A stretch of DNA of 37,081 bases, taken from assembly GCA_017961625.1 (NCBI GenBank), contig JAGCWY010000052.1, positions 1-37,081 of the forward strand, in the 5' to 3' direction. Source of the DNA: Ruminococcus sp. (GTDB lineage: Bacteria > Bacillota > Clostridia > Oscillospirales > Ruminococcaceae). Below the pieces are notes generated by a model. It searched no databases and was not told the DNA's origin. It saw nothing but the letters and a program-made list of their open reading frames with translations. This document shows, piece after piece, positions 6,364-12,708 of the stretch. Numbering within the stretch: position 1 is the stretch's first letter; every line of letters begins with the position of its first letter. Position numbers and translations under genes: made by a program.

Positions 6364-6565
6364 TTGTTACCTCCTCATTCAACCATTCCTGTATGCAGCG
6401 TTCGCAGTTCCCGTACTCATGTTTCCGGCATCTGTCACACTTCGTGTCGAGAGACATATCCGATACCAGCAGGAGAACGCATTGTGAAGTCCATTGTGCC
6501 ATATTCACCAGAAGATCATATATGCACGTCCTGTTGATCTTGTCCCGGTTAGTCATCGCCGTCAT
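6356..6565 (-). CDS. Small Cys-rich phage protein (69 aa)
   Basis: An N-terminal hydrophobic segment is followed by a C-terminal motif CDRCRKHEYGNCERC that would bind one zinc ion. It overlaps the next gene by eight bases and starts inside the stop region of the tiny gene at 6549-6653. AAGGAGG lies only three bases before the ATG at 6565; a second ATG nine bases later is an alternative. Function unknown. Confidence 0.7.
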   Translation of the reverse strand: MTAMTNRDKINRTCIYDLLVNMAQWTSQCVLLLVSDMSLDTKCDRCRKHEYGNCERCIQEWLNEEVTND

Positions 6566-6653
6566 CAGCCTCCTTGATCATCGCACAGATCGCGAAACCA
6601 AATATGAAACATACGACACCGGTTACAGCGCCGGCAATAAATACTCCTGTCAT
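6549..6653 (-). CDS. Tiny membrane protein (34 aa)
   Basis: The ORF encodes one transmembrane segment (VFIAGAVTGVVCFIFGFAI) with a short charged tail ending in EADDGDD. A strong GGGAGGAAATACAG Shine-Dalgarno precedes the ATG, and the ends overlap both neighbours in the compact way of real phage genes. It resembles DUF3789-type mini membrane proteins common in Clostridia phages. Function unknown. Confidence 0.75.
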   Translation of the reverse strand: MTGVFIAGAVTGVVCFIFGFAICAMIKEADDGDD

Positions 6654-6871
6654 CTGTATTTCCTCCCTAAGATACGATTATCTACTCTGCGTCTGAGCTC
6701 TCTCGTGAGTGCTACCGTAAGATCATACTGTTCGTGTGCAGCATAGCACTCCTGCTTTCTCCGATCGAGCTCCTGCCGGTACTCCGCATATCTGCCGCAG
6801 CTGCTATGGCATCTCACGCAGCGATCAGTACAGCCTCGGCACGGTGAGTCAAGTGTTGCAGATACAACCAT
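6650..6871 (-). CDS. Small Cys-rich phage protein (73 aa)
   Basis: The N-terminal motif CRGCTDRCVRCHSSC suggests two zinc-binding knuckles, and a basic helical C-terminus follows. The start at 6871 has GGGGAGGTG at good spacing and overlaps the stop of the gene before it (TGATG). A Cys-rich head followed by RYAEYRQEL is common among small early proteins of gut Firmicutes phages. Function unknown. Confidence 0.78.
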   Translation of the reverse strand: MVVSATLDSPCRGCTDRCVRCHSSCGRYAEYRQELDRRKQECYAAHEQYDLTVALTRELRRRVDNRILGRKYR

Positions 6872-7014
6872 CAGTAAGCACCTCCCCAAAGCAGGTCAAG
6901 AGCTAAATACTTCATGGAGCAGGCGAACTGTGAATCACAGTGCTTGCACGGTCCTTTGTGCTCATAGCAGTGTATTGTCTTCCTGATGATACGGTCGATG
7001 TCCTTGATGTTCAT
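6871..7014 (-). CDS. Small Cys-rich phage protein (47 aa)
   Basis: The product begins MNIKDIDRII and contains CYEHKGPCKHCDSQFAC, four Cys and two His in a pattern able to hold a metal ion. AAGGAGG lies eight bases before the ATG, and the stop overlaps the next start. Function unknown. Confidence 0.75.
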   Translation of the reverse strand: MNIKDIDRIIRKTIHCYEHKGPCKHCDSQFACSMKYLALDLLWGGAY

Positions 7015-7289
7015 AATTCATTCCTCCTTAGTTCCTTGATCCTCTCTCTGAGGAGTCTGTTTTCTTCCTGTAGCAGCTCAGACTTGATTATGAGCTGTTG
7101 TTTTTCAAGTCGTTTCCGCTTCCGGTATGCCCTCTGAGCTGCACGGTTGCTGTCTGATCTTGCGAACCGTCTGCACTCTGGACAGTACTTGGTGCGGATG
7201 AGGGCGAAGTAGTTGCCCTCACCGTTGATATTACCAAGCAGCGCATGGCACCAGTCGCAGTATACGTTTCCTGACTGTGCGTCATACAC
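7011..7289 (-). CDS. Zinc-ribbon plus basic coiled-coil protein (92 aa)
   Basis: Two CxxC pairs (CDWC and CPEC) form a rubredoxin-like knuckle in the first 40 residues. They are followed by an Arg/Lys-rich stretch and a leucine-heptad coiled coil (QQLIIKSELLQEENRLLRERIKEL), so the layout resembles a bZIP DNA-binding protein. The GTG start at 7289 has GGGAGG at seven bases; another frame over the same region lacks support. It may bind nucleic acid, but this is not shown. Confidence 0.75.
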   Translation of the reverse strand: MYDAQSGNVYCDWCHALLGNINGEGNYFALIRTKYCPECRRFARSDSNRAAQRAYRKRKRLEKQQLIIKSELLQEENRLLRERIKELRRNEL

Positions 7290-7725
7290 TCTCTTCGTCC
7301 TCCCCCCTGCGGTTAATTATTATCGTTCTGCTTATGTTTTGCTTACGCCGTAGAGCGTTTAGCTTGTCCATTTCACGGAACAGGGTAGAGGTCAGTTCCC
7401 TCTCCCTCTCCTCTGCTAATGCCAGTGTCTGAGCTGTCACCTGACTGTCTCCATCGACCCACACATCTGCTGACAGGTTCTTACCGTATGATGTCTGCCA
7501 GTCCAGACGAACATTCTTGTGATGGTTGCAGTCTGAGAGCTGGATATCAATTATGAGCTCCTCTACTGCTTGTAACTGATCGTTGAGATAATTGATCTTC
7601 CGGATCTGATTCGACAGCTCTGCACTGTAGTATCCCTCCGAAGATGGCGGTGAAGAATCAAGTCCCTTGAAGATCCCCCAGCCGCACAGTATAAGTATCA
7701 TGATCACGAATATTCCTTGCATCAT
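7282..7725 (-). CDS. Membrane-anchored coiled-coil protein (147 aa)
   Basis: An N-terminal transmembrane segment (GIFVIMILILCGWGIFKGL) is followed by coiled-coil stretches and a basic C-terminus. AGGAGGGAA is best spaced for the ATG at 7725; an earlier ATG at 7731 is only two bases from it. This ribosome-binding region is exactly complementary to TTCCCTCC in the plus-strand small RNA at 738-852. Function unknown. Confidence 0.68.
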   Translation of the reverse strand: MMQGIFVIMILILCGWGIFKGLDSSPPSSEGYYSAELSNQIRKINYLNDQLQAVEELIIDIQLSDCNHHKNVRLDWQTSYGKNLSADVWVDGDSQVTAQTLALAEERERELTSTLFREMDKLNALRRKQNISRTIIINRRGEDEESV

Positions 7726-7737
7726 TGTCATTCCCTC

Positions 7738-7905
7738 CTATAGCAGGAAATACACCACCGCAGCCACTGCTGCTGCATAAGCGACTATCCCAAGTCGGAT
7801 GAGTATTTCCTTGATTACCTTCATCTCTTGTACCGGATTGTCTTCGGGCTGTGCTGACACACCCAGCAGATCTGTCTCCCCTCCGGTACTGGTCTTCCGC
7901 AGCAT
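7738..7905 (-). CDS. Small membrane protein (about 55 aa)
   Basis: The C-terminus is one strong transmembrane segment (IRLGIVAYAAAVAAVVYFLL) and the N-terminus is polar. The start is uncertain: the ATG at 7905 has no near Shine-Dalgarno, while a GTG at 7920 follows AAGGAGGCAA. The gene begins at the end of the gene at 7913-8200. Function unknown. Confidence 0.6.
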   Translation of the reverse strand: MLRKTSTGGETDLLGVSAQPEDNPVQEMKVIKEILIRLGIVAYAAAVAAVVYFLL

Positions 7906-7912
7906 ACGCAAC

Positions 7913-8200
7913 TCATGCACTTGCCTCCTTCTTCTTAGCTTCATAGTAAAGCTTGCTGTAGATCCGGTTGTACTCTCTCTGCTTCTGCTGCTTGCGCTTG
8001 ATCTGGATGGGATCATCAACCCCGAAAGCATCCCGGATCATCTGTTTCTCTGCCTTAGTCGGCGGAGCTGAGTTCCGGCAGTCTGGGAAAGGGCACTTGA
8101 AGCAGTCCATAGTGCAGACGTTCTTCTGCTTTTCCCGGTACTTGCGATAATACTCCTTAAGCCGGTCTTTATGTGCAGCCCTCCATTCTTTTTCGGTCAT
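7913..8200 (-). CDS. Basic Cys-containing phage protein (95 aa)
   Basis: A highly charged protein with an N-terminal KEYYRKYREKQK helix, a CTMDCFKCPFPDC motif at residues 29-41 that could bind a metal ion, and a long basic C-terminal helix rich in Tyr and Lys. An upstream GGGAGGGAGTAGCA serves as Shine-Dalgarno. The pattern is typical of early phage proteins that may bind nucleic acid; no function is known to me. Confidence 0.75.
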   Translation of the reverse strand: MTEKEWRAAHKDRLKEYYRKYREKQKNVCTMDCFKCPFPDCRNSAPPTKAEKQMIRDAFGVDDPIQIKRKQQKQREYNRIYSKLYYEAKKKEASA

Positions 8201-8202
8201 TG

Positions 8203-8565
8203 CTACTCCCTCCCTACGATCTCAGTGATTTTATCATACAGCTCATTGGCTGCGTTAGTATCCTTGTAGTTAGCAAAGAACGCTCTTCTTAGCACCGGTT
8301 GAGTCTCACGCAGGAGATTCTTCATATCTTCATTGTCTTTCAAGAGCTTTCCCTTTTCTTTTATGAGTCTGTCACACTCGCTTATCAGCACTTTGTTTTC
8401 TTCTCTCAGGTCTTTCAGCTCCGTCAGCCACTCTGCCAGCTGCCTGTGATCTGCGGCACACTGTGAGTTATATTCTTTGCCTTCTTTGCTGACTCCGAAC
8501 TTGCACTGTCTCTCATGCTTAGTCACCTGTTCTTCGCAGTGACGGATTGCTTCGTCAATTGTCAT
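8203..8565 (-). CDS. Coiled-coil phage protein (120 aa)
   Basis: The N-terminus (MTIDEAIRHCEEQV) and the HRQLAEWLTELKDLREEN coiled coil match a very common class of unnamed early proteins in Firmicutes phages. The start overlaps the end of the gene at 8555-8725, with GGGGAGGTAGAAG upstream. Function unknown. Confidence 0.78.
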   Translation of the reverse strand: MTIDEAIRHCEEQVTKHERQCKFGVSKEGKEYNSQCAADHRQLAEWLTELKDLREENKVLISECDRLIKEKGKLLKDNEDMKNLLRETQPVLRRAFFANYKDTNAANELYDKITEIVGRE

Positions 8566-8725
8566 CTTCTTCTACCTCCCCACCATCCTCACAAAATGTT
8601 TCATAACTATCAGGCGTAGCATCTAGTGGCACATTGTTCTCGGCATCAGCAATAGCTTCTTCTTCTGTATCTCCAATACCCTCACAAGAGCCACTATAAT
8701 AGCATATCACTCTGTACTTACTCAT
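8555..8725 (-). CDS. Small acidic phage protein (56 aa)
   Basis: The product begins MSKYRVICYYSG and has an acidic helix (GDTEEEAIADAENNV) before an acidic tail. It looks like a small beta-alpha fold with a DTEEEA-type repeat seen in many short phage proteins. AGAGGTG lies seven bases upstream of the ATG. Function unknown. Confidence 0.72.
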   Translation of the reverse strand: MSKYRVICYYSGSCEGIGDTEEEAIADAENNVPLDATPDSYETFCEDGGEVEEDDN

Positions 8726-8730
8726 TCTGA

Positions 8731-9057
8731 TCACCTCTCGTATCTATTATCACCACTATCAAGAGCTAACTGTCTTTCACCCTTAACATTCTCCGCATAT
8801 ATACAATTATCGCAATTATCTTTACACTTTGTCGGATATGTTGTCAAAGGGCAATGCCGTTTAGATAAATATGTCTCTAATGTTTCAAACTCTGAGCAAT
8901 AATACATACCACTAAGAGTTCCTTTGCTGTACTTACCTGTTGTGACTTCTTTATTTGTACATCGGTCCAATCTCTGTTTACCCTCACGCTTTTTAAAGTG
9001 ACGGCATTTCTGACAATATTCTTCTATCCAGTTATCACACATTTCGGGTTTTGTCAT
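8731..9057 (-). CDS. Cys-rich phage protein (108 aa)
   Basis: It has three groups of cysteines: CDNWIEEYCQKC in the first 20 residues, a single CT and CS in the middle, and CKDNCDNC near residue 80. This suggests one or more bound metal ions. The ATG at 9057 has GGTGAG at a suitable distance, while a longer frame to 9066 has none. Its local base use is more AT-rich than the replication genes. Function unknown. Confidence 0.7.
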   Translation of the reverse strand: MTKPEMCDNWIEEYCQKCRHFKKREGKQRLDRCTNKEVTTGKYSKGTLSGMYYCSEFETLETYLSKRHCPLTTYPTKCKDNCDNCIYAENVKGERQLALDSGDNRYER

Positions 9058-9430
9058 TCTGCTCACCGTCCTCTCCGATCAGAGCGAGGATTTCAGGCTC
9101 ATATTTATATTTCCACTTTGACCTTTTATTTGTGGTGCAAAAATCCTCACACTTACATTCAAAGTCTACGGTACATTCTGTACAAACTCTGCACATTCCA
9201 CCTGCATATCGCTTTATATCCTCATACATTACTTTCAGAAGTCTTTTTGCTTCGCACAACTCTGCAACGGTATCCCTCAGCATTTTATCACGCTTTTCAA
9301 GAAATTCCTGATTATCCTTTGCCGATTCTTCTAAGCCGATAAAAAACGCATCTATTTCAGCATCGGTTTTCAAGTCACACCTCTTTGCAACCTCTGTTCT
9401 CACGTTGTTTATAAATCTATCAAGTGCCAT
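9035..9430 (-). CDS. Hypothetical phage protein with Cys-rich C-terminus (131 aa)
   Basis: The first 75 residues are helical and coiled-coil-like (DNQEFLEKRDKMLRDTV). They are followed by CRVCTECTVDFECKCEDFC, a dense set of six cysteines. GGAGGACTGAAA precedes the ATG. It overlaps the next gene by 23 bases. Function unknown. Confidence 0.7.
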   Translation of the reverse strand: MALDRFINNVRTEVAKRCDLKTDAEIDAFFIGLEESAKDNQEFLEKRDKMLRDTVAELCEAKRLLKVMYEDIKRYAGGMCRVCTECTVDFECKCEDFCTTNKRSKWKYKYEPEILALIGEDGEQNDKTRNV

Positions 9431-9432
9431 TT

Positions 9433-9903
9433 TCAGTCCTCCTGTTCCATCACTTTATAAAACTCTGACGCCTTGATTGGTATAAAGCCTTTAGGTATAT
9501 CTTCAACTTCATACTCTGTCGAATACTGGACGTACAATTTACCGTCTTGATCAAACAACCTTGTCTGCGATCTGCCTACTGGATTTTTAAAATAAAACGG
9601 CACGAAGGGTTTACTCGCTTTCTTGATATTGGCTTTTGTAAAAGCTTTACCGATAGAGCTTGTTTTCTTAAATGGCGAGTGTCCCTGACACTCTACCTTG
9701 CCAAACTGATCTGAAAACTGCCCGTTTAGCGAAACATCTACCCACAACTTCCCCTCATCAATCATAAATGTATCGCCAGCGATGCCGTATTCTTTCTTAA
9801 AGGCAACAACGCCGTTACGCATTTTCTCATAATCCGTAAGCCATTTGAAATAATCGCAGAATAATGTGCTGTCCGAGTTTACTTCATAAAAATGTTCAAT
9901 CAT
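9433..9903 (-). CDS. Hypothetical phage protein (156 aa)
   Basis: A predicted soluble alpha/beta protein without known motifs, beginning MIEHFYEVN. GGAGGG is six bases from the ATG at 9903, while the ATG at 9909 directly abuts it, so I chose 9903. It lies in a run of early genes with tight spacing. Function unknown. Confidence 0.68.
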   Translation of the reverse strand: MIEHFYEVNSDSTLFCDYFKWLTDYEKMRNGVVAFKKEYGIAGDTFMIDEGKLWVDVSLNGQFSDQFGKVECQGHSPFKKTSSIGKAFTKANIKKASKPFVPFYFKNPVGRSQTRLFDQDGKLYVQYSTEYEVEDIPKGFIPIKASEFYKVMEQED

Positions 9904-9915
9904 TTTCATCCCTCC

Positions 9916-10281
9916 TCAATTATCAGCCCTGACGATTATAGCCTTACGCCAGTACTGAGAATATGTGTCTTTCCATACCTTCAAGATTCGCTCGAGTTGT
10001 GCGTCAGTCACTCTGTGGTGCCTGTCCTCATTTTCTTCCAGTATATAGTCTGCAAGATCTTCCTCGAATTCTATCTTGTCATTGTAAACTTTCTCTGGTT
10101 CCCAAGGGCATTCGCAATCAAGTACCTCTCCGACTTCACAGCGTACATCTGTGCAGTATGTATAGCTCCACCCCTCAACGGCTGCCTCTTCGCCGACCAT
10201 GACCACTATAGGCAGATCAGGGTTCTCAGCTATCAGCTTTCTCAGCTCCGTGCTGTCCTGAATGATATTCAGCTCACTCAT
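9916..10281 (-). CDS. Hypothetical phage protein (121 aa)
   Basis: An acidic protein with an N-terminal beta-alpha part (LPIVVMVGEEAAVEGWSYTYC) that recurs in many siphophages of Clostridia and Bacilli, and a C-terminal helical part (RVTDAQLERILKVWKDTY). Its start overlaps the end of the gene at 10274-10396. No function known. Confidence 0.75.
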   Translation of the reverse strand: MSELNIIQDSTELRKLIAENPDLPIVVMVGEEAAVEGWSYTYCTDVRCEVGEVLDCECPWEPEKVYNDKIEFEEDLADYILEENEDRHHRVTDAQLERILKVWKDTYSQYWRKAIIVRADN

Positions 10282-10396
10282 ACTCTTCCTCCCTATTCCG
10301 GTCTATAGTCTCACGCAGCATCTGGATCTCTGCCTGAAGCTGCTTAATGTATGCTCTGAGTTCTGCCTCAGTGTAATAAGCGCCGTCTATAACCAT
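10274..10396 (-). CDS. Tiny coiled-coil protein (40 aa)
   Basis: The product begins MVIDGAYYTEAELRAYI and continues as one amphipathic helix (LQAEIQMLRETIDRN). AGGAGGGAATGGTAG serves as Shine-Dalgarno and is complementary to TTCCCTCC of the small RNA at 738-852. It overlaps both neighbours. Function unknown. Confidence 0.7.
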   Translation of the reverse strand: MVIDGAYYTEAELRAYIKQLQAEIQMLRETIDRNREEEYE

Positions 10397-10529
10397 CTAC
10401 CATTCCCTCCTTTTTGAGCTCCATGTACTTCCCGTAGCTGACACCCAGCTCAATTGCCTCATGTACGTCTCTGGACAGCTGCTCAGACTGCCCGTGTATG
10501 TAGTATGTTGGTTTCTTCTTTCGGTTCAT
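10368..10529 (-). CDS. Small phage protein (53 aa)
   Basis: The N-terminus is basic (MNRKKKPTYY), followed by a helix with Glu and Leu (VHEAIELGVSYGKYMELKKEG). An AGGA motif is six bases before the ATG at 10529. The longer frame to 10589 lies inside the upstream gene and lacks a Shine-Dalgarno. Function unknown. Confidence 0.62.
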   Translation of the reverse strand: MNRKKKPTYYIHGQSEQLSRDVHEAIELGVSYGKYMELKKEGMVDGYRRRLLH

Positions 10530-10788
10530 AGTTCTTCCTGATCCTTTCCTGATATTCTCTGCATATTGCAGTAAACTGGTCGTATTCATTCTTCATTCGG
10601 CTGTAAGTGCCTAATATCTGCCGTTTGATGTCCTGCGCCTGCTCTTTGGAGCATTTCCGGCACTGGTATCTGGCATACAGTCCGGACAGCATATGATATA
10701 ACATAACCTCCGGAGGCTGCAGATCCTTCGGTATAGGCTCACCTTTTGCCGCAGCTTTCTCAATTTGACTTAACAACTCTGACTGCAT
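10483..10788 (-). CDS. Hypothetical helical phage protein (101 aa)
   Basis: It contains PPEVMLYHMLSGLYARY and a CRKC pair (YQCRKCSKEQAQDIKR), then a helical YSRMKNEYDQFTAICREYQERI. This combination is a common unnamed protein in Firmicutes phage replication blocks. AAGGAG lies eight bases before the ATG at 10788. It overlaps the VRR-NUC gene. Function unknown. Confidence 0.75.
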   Translation of the reverse strand: MQSELLSQIEKAAAKGEPIPKDLQPPEVMLYHMLSGLYARYQCRKCSKEQAQDIKRQILGTYSRMKNEYDQFTAICREYQERIRKNYEPKEETNILHTRAV

Positions 10789-11071
10789 CTTCGACACTCC
10801 TTACGATTGACGCTACACAGCCATATCTATTACGCATGACTGCCAGGAAATTAAGTTGCTCTTTGCTTGCTTTGCCTGTTTCTGTCTTGACTTCAAGGAA
10901 ATATATTCGTCCGTCCTTTACGGCTATCAGATCGGAGAAGCCCTTCGGAAGCCCGGTGTCAAACCACCTGCCGTCTTCCGTCTTGAAGCGTCCAACGTTT
11001 ATTCTGAATACACAGTATCCGAGCTCTGTGAGCTTGATGCGGATAGATGACTGAATATCATGCTCGGTCAT
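10760..11071 (-). CDS. VRR-NUC domain nuclease (103 aa)
   Basis: A single VRR-NUC (PD-(D/E)XK fold) domain: GLPKGFSDLIAVKDGRIYFLEVKTETGKASKEQLNFL holds the catalytic Asp, Glu and Lys (SDL, then E-V-K). Such stand-alone 100-aa nucleases accompany phage DEAD/SNF2-like helicases and may act on branched DNA or recombination structures. The ATG at 11071 overlaps the helicase stop; the longer frame to 11149 is inside the helicase. Confidence 0.9.
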   Translation of the reverse strand: MTEHDIQSSIRIKLTELGYCVFRINVGRFKTEDGRWFDTGLPKGFSDLIAVKDGRIYFLEVKTETGKASKEQLNFLAVMRNRYGCVASIVRSVEDAVRVVKSN

Positions 11072-12426
11072 ACTCCTATAATCCTCCTCATAGTGTTGTA
11101 TTTTGACGGTATCGGTATATCGTGAAGCGCTGCATATCTGATGCACCATGCGAACTTGTACTTATGCAGCTTCTGAAACTCTACGATCTCAGCCCATGTT
11201 TCGAGTTCAGCGTCAGCAAGCTTGGTATTTCGTATATCGTCCTGACGCTTCATCTCCACAAGGTCGATCTCCACTACCTGCTTCTCTTTGCGCTGTATCT
11301 CCTTCACGGCTGCATAGCCGCAGTACGGACACTTCTGCTCTGTCGGTGAATATACAGCATAGCACATCGGGCACTCTCTGATTTTGACCATGTTCTCCTG
11401 CTTCTTTTTCGGTTCCAGGGTCCACTCTCTGTCATCATCAGGCAGCCCGTGAAGATAGCAGTTGCCGACGTGATCTATTATGATCGCTGTCTTACCAGGC
11501 ATATACCGCATACTGCGCATCGACTGCTGTATGTATAATGTCAGGCTCTGAGTCGGTCTGAGCAGGACTGTACACTCACAGTCAGGAACGTCCAGACCTT
11601 CACCGAAGAGATCACAGTTACATAGTACTTTTATCTCGCCGTTCCTGAATCGCTCCATAACGCTCTGGCGTTCGTTTTTATCGGTTGCACCATCGAGGCT
11701 ATAACTTATATACCCTGCTCTGTTGAACTCCATAGCGGTCATTTTTGAAGCCTCAACGCTTGCACAGTAGACTATGGTCTTCTTGCCTTTTGCAAGCTTC
11801 TCCCACTGATCCACCGTACTGCCGTATATCTCTTTGTTCTGCATAAGCTCAGCTACTTCATCTGCCTTGTAATCGCCTGCCTTAACGTGCAATCCTGAAG
11901 TATCTGCAAGCTTAACGCTGTAGTACTTGTAAGGCGATAGGTAGTTGTTCTCTATCAGCCACTTAGTAGAGACTGATGTTATCAGATCTTCGTATACCTC
12001 ACCCAGACCGCCATGATTAAGCCTGCACGGTGTAGCCGTGAATCCAAGCCTCAAAGCGTTGGGAAATGCTTCATAGATCTTCTTGTAACTGTTCGCGGTG
12101 CTGTGATGTGCCTCGTCAGTAATAATCAGCTGAGGCCGCTGAATCTTTTCTATATGCCTGCTGACCGTCTGAACCATGCTCACGCTGCATAAGCTCATAT
12201 CAACACCCTGAGCTGCGAAAGTATTCGCTATCTGCTCACATAGCTCCTTACGGTGTACCAGAAACAAGACTGTATTCCCCTTGTCTGTAGCTGAGCGAGA
12301 GATCTCAGCCTGTATGACTGACTTGCCACCACCGCAGCCAAGAACACTGACGATTGATCTATGACCGGATCTGACTGAGCGCCTTATATTATCAATGAGC
12401 TCTTGCTGATATGGTCTGAGTTGCAA
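11068..12426 (-). CDS. Superfamily 2 DEAD/DEAH-box helicase
   Basis: 452 aa from a TTG start. The order is: LRPYQQELI (Q-motif-like), Walker A GCGGGKS near residue 35, FLVHRKEL (Ia), DEAHH (II), FTATP (III), then the C-terminal RecA domain with YCASVEASK, CNCDLFGEGLDVPDC (V) and IQQSMRSMRYMPGK (VI). A zinc knuckle CPMC...CPYC follows near residue 355. AGAGGAG is eight bases before the TTG at 12426 and the product then starts Met-Gln-Leu-Arg-Pro-Tyr, normal for the family; an ATG at 12444 lies before the Shine-Dalgarno. It likely unwinds DNA at the adjacent origin. Confidence 0.9.
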   Translation of the reverse strand: MQLRPYQQELIDNIRRSVRSGHRSIVSVLGCGGGKSVIQAEISRSATDKGNTVLFLVHRKELCEQIANTFAAQGVDMSLCSVSMVQTVSRHIEKIQRPQLIITDEAHHSTANSYKKIYEAFPNALRLGFTATPCRLNHGGLGEVYEDLITSVSTKWLIENNYLSPYKYYSVKLADTSGLHVKAGDYKADEVAELMQNKEIYGSTVDQWEKLAKGKKTIVYCASVEASKMTAMEFNRAGYISYSLDGATDKNERQSVMERFRNGEIKVLCNCDLFGEGLDVPDCECTVLLRPTQSLTLYIQQSMRSMRYMPGKTAIIIDHVGNCYLHGLPDDDREWTLEPKKKQENMVKIRECPMCYAVYSPTEQKCPYCGYAAVKEIQRKEKQVVEIDLVEMKRQDDIRNTKLADAELETWAEIVEFQKLHKYKFAWCIRYAALHDIPIPSKYNTMRRIIGV

Positions 12427-12708
12427 TTGTATCACTCCTCTCATTGTGCTGTGCGGAACTTGCGGCACAGCGCGTAACAGATGTTCCGCGTATTTTTTTG
12501 CCTATTTTATGCGCTTTATGAATGTCGCGCGGAACTGCGGAACAAATTCGCGCATTATCTCGTCAGGAGAAAAAATATAATATTATATATAGTTAATTTT
12601 AATAAGCGGTATATATACGGGGGAAATGTTCCGCAGTTCCGCACCCGCTATTTTTCGCGGTTTGTAAGCTGTTGTTTGTTCCGCAAACAGTTCCGCAGCT
12701 GTACCGCG
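12427..12708. other. Putative replication origin with GCGGAAC iterons
   Basis: The 282-base gap between two replication genes holds eight copies of a 7-mer. GCGGAAC is on the plus strand at 12453, 12529 and 12537. Its complement GTTCCGC is at 12483, 12628, 12636, 12678 and 12690. The pairs GCGGAACTGCGGAAC (12529-12543) and GTTCCGCAGTTCCGC (12628-12642) are a perfect 15-base inverted repeat. They flank an AT-rich island (about 12568-12618), which is the form of an unwinding element. No ORF with a Shine-Dalgarno is present. The helicase and DUF927 genes on each side support an origin. Confidence 0.75.

Noticed and set aside
7088..7285. Alternative frame over the zinc-ribbon/coiled-coil gene
   Set aside because: The other frame (7011-7289) has a well-placed Shine-Dalgarno, paired cysteines and overlapping ends with its neighbours. 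This one has none of these.
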